This document shows, piece by piece, positions 39,501 to 49,300 of a DNA stretch of 64,000 nucleotides; within the stretch, counting starts at the first letter, position 1, and each line of letters begins with the position of its first letter. Position numbers and translations under genes: made by a program. The notes under the pieces are model-generated. The model was given only the letters and a program-made list of their open reading frames with translations. It ran no database searches and was not told where the DNA came from. The DNA is taken from assembly GCA_916610825.1 (NCBI GenBank), contig OU744453.1:1155001-1219000 (forward strand), given 5' to 3'. The DNA is from Haliclystus octoradiatus (Eukaryota; Cnidaria; Staurozoa; Stauromedusae; Haliclystidae).

Positions 39501-40662
39501 TACTTCGTCAACCTCAAGCGTCTCATTAGCAGCTGATGTGAGTGCATCTTCGTCTCAAAATTTATTCTCCATATCAGATCGACATATAGAACGACCTCTT
39601 CACGACAACAGAGTACCTGAAAGTGGCCATTTACGACGTGGCTCTCTTTCAGCATTAAACAGTACACCGGAAGAGCGTAATATCTTATTTGAAACAATGG
39701 AACATGACGATCGTTTACCAGTAAGTTTAGTGGATTACGATGTTGTAGTTAAAAGCAATCTACAACGTAATGTTAGTCTAACTGACCAAGAGACTCAAAC
39801 GGATGAGAAACCGTTACCGTCATTTACAGATTCTGAAATACAAGTCGATGATGATGATTTCGTAACGCATGTTCAATTAACTAATGAAAATGCAACACAG
39901 ACTGAATGTCTCCATGGCAATGATTACTACGATGACTGTGAGGTTATGTGTCATTCCAATCTAAGACGATCTCATTCTGAGAATATCTTAACTTCATCTA
40001 CGGTTGACTTTCTTGAATCAGATCCTTATTATTTACCAGAGAAGACTGTTTTGAAACTCTCACTTTCTGAATCAGAATTAAGGACGCCAATTCCAAGCAT
40101 AACGCATTCGCGTTCATTCAGTGATGATTCTAATAATAAAACAATTAAACGTCGACGTAATACATTAGACGTTAGTCCTGGTATGAGAGCGTTAGAAGTA
40201 TTATCAATGTCACTTGAATCAACGTTACAATCAAAGAAATCACCTTCGAACGCACGACGTCACCGTTCTCGGCGTAAAGGACTTGATAGTAAACAGGTTG
40301 AAAAACAGAAGTCTTTACGTCGAATCACTCTACTCAAACGATCTCCAGTACCACAACGTCGACATGGTAATGTTAATGATAAAAAATCGTCTCCATCGAC
40401 AGTTAGTATTAGTGACATTGAAAGAATTGAACGCGAGTTAAAGAGCAACGTCCACCCGAAAAAAGAACAACCGTTGAGGCAAACGTACTCGGTTAGCGTC
40501 ACATCGTCTGGTAAAGTTGTAGAAATGACGTGTCCATCGTCTGGCGGTGATAATCGAAAACGTTCAATGGAATACAATGGCAGAATTATATCAGCTGACA
40601 CAATTCAACAGATTAAAACGCAAATGAAAGTCGAAGAAGCTCTCATGTACGGAGAAGCGTAA
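12529..40662 (+). CDS. PLEKHG5: PLEKHG5-like Rho guanine nucleotide exchange factor (RBD-like, DH, PH)
   Basis: Twenty-three exons: 12529-12632, 13645-13730, 19852-19919, 20623-20822, 21900-21990, 22772-22869, 23331-23467, 24542-24633, 26587-26712, 27557-27658, 28628-28663, 28830-28925, 29012-29062, 29285-29377, 29749-29805, 30851-30958, 31524-31673, 31991-32128, 32466-32582, 36867-36953, 37510-37558, 37905-38017, 38806-40662. They total 4,056 nt, phase-consistent, 1,351 residues. An in-frame TGA 10 bases upstream supports the start. Order: basic N-terminus; Cys/His cluster (~70-115); ubiquitin-like RBD (~184-262, ending TPLPLAFETFPLGGNQLHVR); DH (~381-611, with QEAIWELLTTEAAYIEKLR and KPMQRVTKYPLLLKAILKK); PH (~612-733, with YGFLFTDLFLLTK and TKWIQAVEKAK); a 618-residue Ser-rich tail in one exon. 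This order and these motifs are those of PLEKHG5/Syx, a RhoA-type GEF. The tail is longer than in vertebrate proteins (about 1,060 residues). The last residues are uncertain because the stop overlaps a GTAAGT donor. Confidence 0.93.
13986..14110. repeat. 18-bp direct repeats flanking a hammerhead-bearing insert
   Basis: CAGTGCCTTATATATAAA occurs at 13986-14003 and again at 14093-14110. The 89 bases between them contain the hammerhead motif at 14038-14079. The arrangement looks like a target-site duplication around a tiny insert, or one period of a once-tandem array. Confidence 0.75.
14038..14079 (-). ncRNA. Hammerhead ribozyme motif, intact stems I-III
   Basis: Minus strand: stem I TCGC; CTGATGA; stem II CACC-TTCT-GGTG; GAAA; stem III closed by AC...GT around TTGAT; cleavage-site base T; stem I partner GCGG (one G-U pair). 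It has the same family layout as 6167-6208, including the U-U at the base of stem II, but different stem sequences. Pairing is therefore kept while sequence drifts, which suggests selection or recent activity. Confidence 0.7.
15335..15522. mobile_element. Tigger/pogo-like MITE, TA-flanked
   Basis: Ends CAGTCGAACTCGGTTAATAT and ...GATATTAAGCAAGTTCGACTG, with TA on both sides (15333-15334, 15523-15524). The 188-bp body holds internal repeats of CCTCGCTTAATAT. The TA target and CAGTCGAAC ends fit the pogo/Tigger branch of Tc1/mariner; no transposase is present. A second copy lies at 35797-35876. Confidence 0.8.
20265..20490. repeat. Dispersed repeat, copy 2
   Basis: Partner of 690-935, same orientation, with the same ordered blocks and diverged spacers. 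It lies in the PLEKHG5 intron just upstream of the exon at 20623. Confidence 0.6.
22115..22235. mobile_element. Foldback element with CTGAGTTTCTCGCTTATGC arms
   Basis: CCGTGACTCTGAGTTTC...GCTTATGC on the left is mirrored by GGGCATAAGCGCGAAACTC and AGAGTCATGA on the right. Arms of about 30 bp surround a central loop of about 55 bp. No coding content; it lies in a PLEKHG5 intron. Confidence 0.7.
23166..23268. mobile_element. Short TA-flanked MITE
   Basis: Ends CAGTCAAACCTGTTATAACG and TATATACAGGTTTAACTG, with TA on both sides (103 bp). It is related to the fragment at 44851-44904, which shares TCACCTCTATAAAGC and CACCTGTCTATAGTGGTCA. A Tc1/mariner-type non-autonomous element is likely. Confidence 0.75.
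24093..24343. mobile_element. G-rich-ended foldback element, copy 2
   Basis: Left end CCTGGGGGGTACTTGGA, right end GTATGGAAGTCCCCCCGGG. The right third (GGAAAAAGGCACC, CACGTCCCCGTATAGCCAAT) matches copy 1. It lies in a PLEKHG5 intron. Confidence 0.7.
30734..30804 (-). repeat. tRNA-derived sequence (SINE head or decayed tRNA)
   Basis: The minus strand has box A (TAGCTCAGTGGCAGAGC), box B (GGGTTCGATTC) and acceptor ends GCAC...GTGC. Folded as a tRNA, the anticodon loop reads ATCCCGT (CCC). The acceptor stem has weak pairs at positions 5-7 and the T stem has a C-C mismatch. A functional tRNA is therefore unlikely; the RNA polymerase III boxes suggest a tRNA-derived SINE. It lies in a PLEKHG5 intron. 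Confidence 0.6.
33042..33122 (-). repeat. Three 27-bp tandem units, open on the minus strand
   Basis: Alternating 15- and 12-base subunits, each starting ACCGA, repeat three times (81 bp). Read on the minus strand from 33202 to 33026 there is an open frame of 58 codons, possibly preceded by an acceptor (TTTTTAG), in which each unit becomes nine residues of the type VIISVSNIS. Whether it is a 3' exon of the nested receptor gene is unknown. Confidence 0.55.
33535..34653 (-). CDS. Gustatory-receptor-like seven-helix protein, nested in PLEKHG5 (3' exon not placed)
   Basis: One long exon encodes 373 residues from ATG at 34653 to a likely donor (GATAAG|GTTAGA, 33535/33534). Six hydrophobic segments are visible, starting at ILCYMSMSYSLLVCLALG, VFQLSMVVFSFRAVTLC, IMLAICLIISIANSISL, YWFIMTIYGATWVLPLAC, AFFIYVDDIVLACINFY and VSLAWGSVNSILLVAMSY. 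The N-terminal VVRAVKPLFQMMRVFGFMYG resembles the start of insect-type Gr/GRL receptors, as does the SYIASRIADK end of helix 6. In that family a further exon carries helix 7 with a TY...QF motif; I could not place it. Unspliced, the frame stays open to 33466 with an extra hydrophobic run. Family members are ligand-gated channels with an inverted 7-helix topology. Class is inferred from topology and weak motifs. Confidence 0.7.
34748..34755 (-). promoter_or_regulatory. TATA box of the nested receptor gene
   Basis: TATAAAAG on the minus strand, 95 bases upstream of the ATG at 34653, leaving room for a start site near 34720 and a 5' UTR of about 70 bases. It is a consensus match in the right place and orientation, and supports independent transcription of the nested gene. 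Confidence 0.6.
35797..35876. mobile_element. Tigger-like MITE remnant
   Basis: CAGTTGAACTCGGTTAATAT at the left and AGCTAGTTCGAATG at the right match the element at 15335-15522, with TA flanks and an internal deletion (80 bp left). Confidence 0.7.
37068..37330. mobile_element. G-rich-ended foldback element, copy 3 (diverged)
   Basis: Starts CCGCAGGGGTAACTGCG and ends GTGTATGAAAGTAGCCCTGG. It shares ATGACCATAAAA, ATGAAAAAGGTACC and the TTCGTATACCAAG block with copy 1. More eroded than the other two; PLEKHG5 intron. Confidence 0.55.
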
Positions 40663-42493
40663 GTCAATATATTTTGTATTCTTGTTGAACGTATGATGTT
40701 ATGAAATTATTTTTAATATCAAAATCATATAATTAGGAGTACGATTGAGATTAAGCGTTTGGATACAATTATGCTGATATGTGGCAATGTAGTATGTACC
40801 TATAGTGTCATCCTAATTGACAATCGTTTATTTAGAAAACATATGTTTGGTTTAAGCTTGGAATGGCTGCGATCGAAGACAAATCACAGGAGCAACTGAT
40901 GATGATTTTGAAGTATTTTCTGTTCTCCTTTAAATTTATTAGAAGTCTGCCAACAAGCTGCTTGGATAGTATGCATATACAGGCAATATAGAAATCCCGA
41001 GGGTTCTTTTCCAAGCGCAAATCAATTGAATTACCCTCGACAAGGAATCATTAATTACAGACTTGATATTCTTTTTACTGATCGGATAAACTATGCGTCC
41101 CTGCTACATATATTCTCAAGTGCCACTAACAGAGGATCCCACAAGATGTTCCGTTGCCCCTCCCTCTGAGGCCTCGATGCCATTAATCTATTCATATTCT
41201 AGTTTTAAATGTTTCCCTTCTCCTTATATTTATTTTTATTATGCTGTTTGAAATTATAGGGAATTCGTCTAATGAAAACATTTCAAACAGCCAATAAAAT
41301 GACGCAACAAGGTTAAGATAGACAAATGAAAATTATATCACGGTGAAATCAAATAAATTACGCATGCGTGAAACATAGTATTTAAAAATAGTCTTTATAT
41401 ATGCTGTTCAGAAATGATACTGCTGTTATATAGAAATTGCTTAATTAGAAAAATATCTAAACTGGGTTTATTTGTGTAATCAAATTCCCCTTTATTTGAA
41501 ATATCATATTTATTATTTGTATATTGAAGTCTTTATATAGGGAATAAAATTGTGTTAAATTTAGAATTTAAATTATATCTTCTTTTGAAAATTTCGCATT
41601 TTACCATTGATTGATTTTTTCATCATCTTCTTGTCGCGAAGACGGAAGTTGATCGCATCATGCAATGCGCGTAAACAATACCGAACATAACTTGCGATAA
41701 ATTCGATTGAGGTGGCGTCAAGCACCGAAAGTAATTCCTGGTTCGTTTTGTGCTTGGTTTTGTGAAATAAGCCTCGTTTTAAAATTAATTAGGACATGAT
41801 TTGGGGGTTTTTTACTTCATATATTACAACAAATGATTTCAATAATCTTTTTGACTGTTGTTACAATTATGTGTTACCATAGTTACCAGTGTGGCGTTTA
41901 CCACGTGATACTCCTTCCAACCAACAGAATATTTTCAATAGTCCCATGATACACTTACCAGTACATTAGCCTAGCTCCGCAAGGCCCACTATTTCGCTGC
42001 GCCTATACGAAGCGGCCGCAGTTAAAGTGGAATACAGGGGCATGTGGCACAGGTCTACCATTACATCATCAGGCATTTTTGTTAATGTTCAATAGGTATT
42101 GTTAAACAGATACAACGTAAACAATTGAAATCTACTTTAGATTACATTTTGCCATTGGATCGGATGATGCGAAAAGGCGGGAATAAAGTTGTCTTTGAAA
42201 TGATGATAGAAAGTAAAATCGTTTGACGCGAGCGTCGTGATGTTTGAAACCAGCTCAGCATGTAAGCCACAAAAATGAATAAAATCCAATAAATTGTGTG
42301 ACGCATCCAAAATTTCGCGTCAAAACTACGTTGCGCATGCTTAGTATGGTAAATTTGTGCCATATGACCCAAATAATGAAAATCTATAAATTATTTTTCC
42401 AAAATTTTGATATTTTCAGCGATATTTGCAAATTTCGGTCCTGATTTCTGGCTGAAAAATATACGGCGACATTTAATGATGACGCGCGCGTCA

Positions 42494-42506
42494 TGACCTT
42501 TGACCC
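42494..42506 (-). promoter_or_regulatory. DR1-type nuclear receptor site 1
   Basis: TGACCTTTGACCC, whose reverse complement GGGTCAAAGGTCA is the textbook direct repeat with one-base spacer bound by HNF4, COUP-TF, RXR or PPAR-type receptors. A second site lies 30 bp away. Confidence 0.5.
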
Positions 42507-42535
42507 CCTATACAAATTTGACCGAAATCGACATC

Positions 42536-42548
42536 TGACCTTTGACCT
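42536..42548 (-). promoter_or_regulatory. DR1-type nuclear receptor site 2
   Basis: TGACCTTTGACCT (reverse complement AGGTCAAAGGTCA), a perfect DR1, followed by TGATCA. It has the same orientation as site 1, with 42 bp (about four helical turns) start to start. It could belong to a repeat rather than an enhancer. Confidence 0.5.
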
Positions 42549-43266
42549 TGATCATTTCTGGGAACAATACGTTCATTTATGTTCTGTATGTTATATGTTA
42601 TGTATCTACTTACTCCAAAAGACAGTGAAAGACATGACTACTACAATTCGTTGTAATGCTTGGACATGTGTTCTCTTAATAATAATTAACTTCCTCATTA
42701 TGAGTGATGTATAAATATAAAATCATATATATACAGCTTTACAATAATAGTTACATAGCTAATCTTATTAATGCAACATAAATTTATAAAATGAATTATC
42801 ATGTACACGACGAGCCTATATATATTCTAGTGCTATGATATATTTGCAGATCACATTTTTAACTGCTATCTTTACCATCTATCTGGACTGCTTCTCATGA
42901 AAAGAAGTAATAGAAGCAAAATTCGAATTGTTGCAACATCATCTCGCGTGCGTTGATATGGACGTCTGTCTCAGTCATCAGCTCATTCACTTTATTTTGA
43001 GTTTGAGGCGAGTTTGGTTGAAGTTGTTTGTGAACATCCCTGAAAAGCAGCAAACAAATTCAAAATTAAATAACAGACTACCTATTTACATCATTAGATA
43101 TTTGTAACGTTGGTAAGAAGTATTATCCACAAGTTGACTGTGACTGAATCATGCGAAAAATCATCAAAGATTCTGCCGAAAGAAGAAAGAATTACATACT
43201 GCAGTAATAGTAAAGAATATATAAGCCATGAATAATAATAATAGTCAGAGAATCAGACAGTCATAT

Positions 43267-43306
43267 TTGCTACTCCAAGTTTCACGCCGGAGCGATCATC
43301 AGGCCA
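43267..43306 (-). ncRNA. Hammerhead ribozyme motif, stem I short
   Basis: Minus strand: GGC, CTGATGA, stem II CGC-TCC-GGCG, GAAA, stem III closed by AC...GT around TTGGA, cleavage-site base A, then GC. Core and stems II and III are intact. Stem I pairs two bases, then has a mismatch. It is the same family as the copies at 6167 and 14038. Confidence 0.6.
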
Positions 43307-44850
43307 TCATAATTTAGTCAATATATTATTATCTAAGCTTTGCTATTTATTTATTGTATTGAGCCCTATGTCTGACCAGTAAGACAACGTTTTACAATAA
43401 ATTAATATACAGTATGAAATTGCAAATTGATTAATCAGAGAAGTTTCACGAATTTTCGGTTTTAACCTTACTTTGAAAATTTAACTGACAAAATTGTTTT
43501 TCCATCGTCAACATATATTCAACACATCAGAATTCTAGTGTAGTTTTTTAAAGTCTAAGGAAGGAAAGATTTTGAATCAAATGGAAGTACAAATCAATTT
43601 TTTTACATAGTAAAAGTCTACTTACCTGCCCGGTGTACACACCGACGAATTTTATTCGTAAATTTGAACATTCTTTAACATAGTGAAATAATCATAAACT
43701 GGTGAAATTGGAAATTTGGATAAATTTGGATATGATTCCGATGCGTTATATTTCTCACCTCCTGGCGCAAATTTTACGCTCGCAAACGTTAGAATTTGAC
43801 AAGCATTCTTTTCGAATGGAAGTTTAGCAGAAGTAGCAACTAGCCAAGAACGTTACTGAAAATAAAACATGCAATAGACATAATATAAAAATCGGGATTA
43901 ATACTCAAGCAAGGCAACGACAAATTAAAAGAAGCAAAATCCCGAAGATTAATCATGATATGAACTTACCGTTTCGATTCATATTCAATCTGGAACGTGA
44001 AATGCGGAAAGCCTGGAAAGTGATGGTTAATGCACGAGAAATTAGTGATTTGAATCTCAACATTATTATAAGCAAAAATAATGACATAAAATGAAACGTT
44101 ATTGAAAGAATGAAAGAAAATATGAAAATACCTTGAACTTTGCGCTCTTGCGTACTCCTAATTCACAACCCTAAAGTTAATTAATCAATTAATGAAACAG
44201 TGCGGGAGTATATAAATCATTACCAATGTAAATACAAATACCTTGGTTGAAAATATAAATACCTAGTTGCTTTTTCGTTCTCCAAAATCCTTTCAAAACT
44301 CCACAGCAATCTTGAGACCGTATGAGTGCGACCGTTGTCCTTTACTGTTTTCTGAAAATGGGAAGTAATATCTAATTTCTACCAAAATTGTCTGAAACTC
44401 CCTCCTATTAAGTCTATCTCCTTTGGGATTTCAGACAAAGACACATCTGCTATTGACATAAAGAACCTTTCAAATGAAATTTACTTGAGTCAGTTTATTA
44501 TAACTCCCATGAGAGACGGCAAGCATTAATTAAGTACAGAAATCTTTTTTTAATGAATCTCGCTCTGGTAGATAACATTTCATGACTACAGAAATTCGTA
44601 CACTAAAACATTGCGGCAAATTAACTTCACTGCAAGTAAAACATATCATATAGAAATTTCATGGCTAGGTTAGTCTTATAAAACGTTGGCCCAATTTATG
44701 TTGTCAATTTAAAATCTCAAAATTGCAGCTTCCATAGAAAATTTACTTGCACCATCGAAGGGCCAGTCGACTAAAATTGACGAAAATGTAATTTCCAAAT
44801 TTAGATAACTCAAAAATTGAAAAAATATTGCCAGTACAGTAAAGCGACTG

Positions 44851-44904
44851 CAGGCAAACCTGTCACCTCTATAAAGCAGCCACCTGTCTATAGTGGTCAC
44901 TATT
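44851..44904. mobile_element. Fragment of the 23166-23268 MITE family
   Basis: CAGGCAAACCTGTCACCTCT followed by CCACCTGTCTATAGTGGTCA matches the left half of the element at 23166. The right end is missing. Confidence 0.65.
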
Positions 44905-45247
44905 AGAATGTCTGAAATAGTATTTTCTATTGAATCAACCCTGTATATAAGCCTAGACCCTTAATCAATCCTGCCCCGAAATTTAGATTTCACAATAATT
45001 GTCTTATTTTGTATTTACGGCTTTGATGTCGTTAGATAGCGTCACAGGCGTTAACCAATCAGATTTCATGAATAAATCAAAGCGAAACCTTGTTATGTTC
45101 TGTCATAGTTTATTTAGTGAATTATGGTTCTATAATTATATTTAATAATCACTTGAAAAAAACTTGAATCATGATTGGTGGATTTGTACCACGTGTTTAG
45201 CAGTTATGTCAAGACAACCCACGAAAGTCCATGGCAACTCCTAAAAG

Positions 45248-45287
45248 CGTGCAGGTATAGGTGCGGTTATAGACCTATACCTGCACG
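45248..45287. repeat. Perfect 14-bp hairpin
   Basis: CGTGCAGGTATAGG and its exact complement CCTATACCTGCACG are separated by 12 bases. No terminator-like T run follows. It may be the core of a small foldback repeat. Confidence 0.8.
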
Positions 45288-45655
45288 GTTTTAGCCAAAC
45301 AACTAGAACATATGTTTTGAAAATGGCGATGAGCTGCGACAGATTGAATATTTTTTCATAAAATCAACTTAAATGTATACTCTGTAATTGAAACTTCAAT
45401 TGAGAAATTAAAAAAAGTAACAGCTTGGGATTTGCTATATTTAGATGTAACTTTTACTATATATTTCTAATATTGCAAACATGTTGAATTCTTAGCGTTA
45501 TATTTTTAAATGATATTCGTAACAAATTTCATTAAAATTGTATTTAATGAAAAAGCAATGACCCATTGAATTAGAAAACAAATCATTGTGTTTTGATATT
45601 GATGAGAGATAATTGATGTTCCAGACAAAGTTTATGTTACATGATTATTAAAATG

Positions 45656-45811
45656 ATTACATCACTCTTTGTTCGTGGGCCATCGAAATTTAGACCCACT
45701 CGTTCCCTAACAACAAACTCGGCGGCCTCGTTTACGATATGGATTTCTCGTTTGTTGTTAGCGAACTCGTGGATCTAAATTCCGATAACCCACTCACAAG
45801 AGTGATGTAAT
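45656..45811. mobile_element. Foldback MITE with ATTACATCACTCTT ends
   Basis: The left end ATTACATCACTCTT is mirrored by AAGAGTGATGTAAT. Inner arms also pair (GGGCCATCGAAATTTAGA with TCTAAATTCCGATAACCC; CCCTAACAACAAACTC with TTTGTTGTTAGCG). 156 bp, no coding content. Confidence 0.8.
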
Positions 45812-45990
45812 CCCTTAATATATCATGATTTTTATGCAGTGAAATCACAAAAATTCCCCGATCAATATGATCCCATGTAAGCAATGAACGTTTTTGCTAT
45901 AATAAATGACCATCATGTAGGAATTATAACATAATGGTGTATAGATCTAGATAGTTTTCATCTTGTAGATAATATTTATGAAATATTTTA

Positions 45991-46165
45991 CAGTGTAAAC
46001 CGCTTAAGTGCAAGTCAAAATTGCCAGTGGTTTTCATTGCATTTATCCGAATTTTCAGTTATCCGAAATTGTTTACAAAGGAGAATTGTTTAACAGGTTT
46101 CAAAGCCAAGTTGCAGATAAGCGGGAATTTCACTTATCTGAATTGCACATAAGCGGGTTACACTA
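45991..46165. mobile_element. TA-flanked MITE with CAGTGTAAACCGCTTA end
   Basis: CAGTGTAAACCGCTTAAGTG at the left pairs with CACATAAGCGGGTTACACT at the right. TA precedes the left end, but the right terminal base is mutated. Internal repeats of TTATCCGAA are present. Likely a Tc1/mariner-type non-autonomous element. Confidence 0.75.
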
Positions 46166-46381
46166 GAATACTCAATGCGTTGAGTCAATAATTTTCTAGT
46201 AGCTTACAAGCAATCTATAGCAATCAAGCACGCTAAAAACAATTATCATCAAATCATTAATCGATTATTATCTATTACATCATTAAGGTTCATTGTAAAG
46301 TCGTTTGATTTCAAAGAAATGCTAAGACATTGATTAGTGCCAAAAACTCGAATTAATTAAATAAATTTAAATTCTAGGAGA

Positions 46382-49300
46382 TCATATAAATTTGAATTCT
46401 AAGATAGGGCTTCCACAACTTGGGTAGGTAACAATTTCTGGTCCTGCTCCTCCTCCCTTAATATGAACACACATAGAAGTTGCTGACTTCATATTGAGGA
46501 CGTAATCTGCCTGATGTGTTACAAGACTGTAATCATCGTTACATGACAGTGTTAAATAGAAATATGAATGAGTGGCATATCCTGTTGCTTTCATACAATT
46601 TTCTGTCCCACTCAAATAAAACCTTCCGTTTACATAGGTATAACTTTCATCACATGGAGACTGGACTTCCATTCTTGATGTAACATAATTGTATTTCAAA
46701 CAACGTTCTCCCCATAACTGTGATGATTGCAATGGCCCTACAAAAACAAGAATTCAAGTAATGATAATTAACTTTATAAAATTCCATGTACTGTATTGTT
46801 GATTGATTGATTTGCAATAGAAATAATGGCATCGCGTAGAGAAGACGCTTGTGATATACAAAAGTTAGTAATCATAAAATATTAAAGCTCATGAAAATAC
46901 AATAAAATGTTTACACTCGCGTGGACCGGAATATAAAACCATCAATTTCAATCTTCATGATGTATGTATTCGTTTGTTGTGTATTTTTTCCATGGTCCGC
47001 AAAACAGTAGAAACCAAACCATTTCCAAGTAAAACTATCGTAGAAGCTCAAACATGAATTGGTGCATCAATTCCCGACATTATCCGACGCAGGTCGAATA
47101 AAAGTAACAAATTAGCTAATTAATGTACATATTTTCTGCTACATTAAAAACATTTTCCAAGCGCTGCGTTTTGAATTTGGATCATTCCTGGCGGAAATCG
47201 TAGCTCGGTTTTACTCTTGATTATTATAAACTGGTTTTGTGATTTTTTTTCTTCCCAAAGCCCTGTTGTGAGTGTGTAAAGTGTTGTGTAACGCAAGTAA
47301 AGACAACAAAGATAACACTCAATAAATTCAAACTTATAATGATAATAATAATGTAAATACTAAATAGGGTTGCTACAGTAGAACCAACCATCTACTGAGC
47401 TAAACACCAACTGATTATCATATTGAAGTTAGGGTTGCCTCTTGGGAATATATTGGCTTACTCATTAATCTAGAGTCTAATATTAAATTATAGGGAATAC
47501 AACATCTCCCCTTTTTGGAGCGAATAAAATGTCAATGAAATAACTAAATGAATTAATAATGAGCTAAAAAAAAAAAAAATAATAATAATGAATGGAATTG
47601 TGACTTGAATGTAAATTAAATCGTAAATAGTAAATAGTCTAAATAGTAAATAAAATTAAGTAGAATATCGTTTGGGTGTTTGACGGGCACGAGTACTACG
47701 TCTTAACTGAAGTGTGACATCTGTATTATCAGTATTATTTGGATTATCGACATGAGTATTGATATCATCATCATCTGGAATGGTAAATTTACGAATATAT
47801 CGGCGATTGCGCCATTTGACTTTGCCAGAAGGTAAACGAATAACATAATCATGTGGATTAGCAGTAATAACAATGCCAGTTTCATCCCAGCGTTTAGTAA
47901 TTGGACTTTGTAAAATAACAGTAGATCCAATAGGTAGAGGTGATAATGAATGCGCATTAGAATCGTAATATTTTTTATTTTTCGTGGCTAAGTCGATTAA
48001 TTTTTTATCAATAGTTTTTGCTGCTAATTGCCAGTCTTTTGAAAATGATCTAAAATGAGCAGGAACATACGAACGTAAAGGATGTCCATAAACCCACTGT
48101 GCTGGTGAAATACCTTCAGCTCGTGGAGTATTACGAAGTTCTAGTAAACCTCGGAGAAATTCATCAGATTTAATATTTCCATTTGAAACTTTAGCTAACA
48201 ATGTTTTAACAGATTTTACAGATGATTCAGCATGGCCATTACTCTGAGGATAATGAGGAGAAGAAGGAGATCGATTAACTCCCCAAGAAATTAAAAAATC
48301 ATTAAATACTTTGGCAGCAAATTGGGGACCACCGTCCGACCGAAGTTGTGATGGGACACCAGTTTGTACAAAATGGTGTTTAATAACTTCTAATACTTGA
48401 GATGAAGAAGGGTCATCACGCCATTCAGAAATAAAAGGAAAGCCAGATAAACGATCTGCATATATTAAATAATGTTTTCCATTCAAGCTAAATAAATCAG
48501 TAGAGACAGATTCAAAAACTCTAGAAGGTAATGGATCTGATATCAGTGGTTCCTTTTGTAGACTAGGAAGATACTTAGCACATTGTTTACAAGATTGGAC
48601 AGCATTAGTTAAGTCGCTGTTCATGCCAGGCCAGTATACAACTTGACGAGCACGACGTTTTGTTCGCTCTATACCTTGATGAGATGCGTGAAGACGAGAT
48701 ATGACATCAGAACGAGAAGAACGAGGTATAACAAGACGATCACCAAATAAGATGAGACCATTATCAATACTAAGTTCTGGCCAAATTTTTCTAAATAAAC
48801 CAACAGCAGGTGTAATAGGTTCAGGAAAGTCCTGTTGAATAGCAATAATTAATTGTTGATAATGAGTATCAGTATGGGCAATGCTACGTAATTGATCAAT
48901 CATAGGATCAGCAAGAGGTGCACGTGTAATTGATGTGTTGTCTTCAGAATCGTCATGAGATAAACGTAAAGCAGCAATACGAATGATCTGGTCAGTGGGA
49001 AATTGAGAATCATCTTCAATATCATCAGGTGTGGGATCGCATACCGGAGCACGTGATAATGCATCAGGAATAGCATGATCTTTGCCTTTAGTCCAAGTGA
49101 CAGTAAATTGGTATTGACTTAATTTTGATTTATATGATTGTAAACGAGTGTTCTCTATAGCATCAAGTGTATAGTTATTAAATATAGGTATAAGTGGTTT
49201 GTGGTCAGTAACAACTTGGAATGCTGGTAGACCAGATAAATAAACTTTACATTTGCGAATGGCCCATAAAATTGCAAGTGCTTCTAATTCAACCATGGCA

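Larger units (their letters stand above)
40663..46381. other. Intergenic region between PLEKHG5 and the PAN-TSP1 gene
   Basis: The two genes converge here. Possible PLEKHG5 poly(A) signals are at about 41294 (AATAAA) and later. The region holds two DR1-type sites, a hammerhead motif, a perfect hairpin and MITEs. Short minus-strand open stretches with splice-like borders at 42.9-44.4 kb do not join in phase, so I do not call a gene. Confidence 0.55.

Noticed and set aside
42060-42090. CATCATCAGGCA, a reverse CTGATGA core near 42.07 kb.
   Set aside because: No GAAA follows at stem II distance on the minus strand.
42860-44400. A possible minus-strand multi-exon gene: open stretches with AG/GT borders, including a 47-codon run ending at about 42898.
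   Set aside because: The candidate exons do not join in a consistent frame, stops appear at the junctions, and no domain is recognisable.
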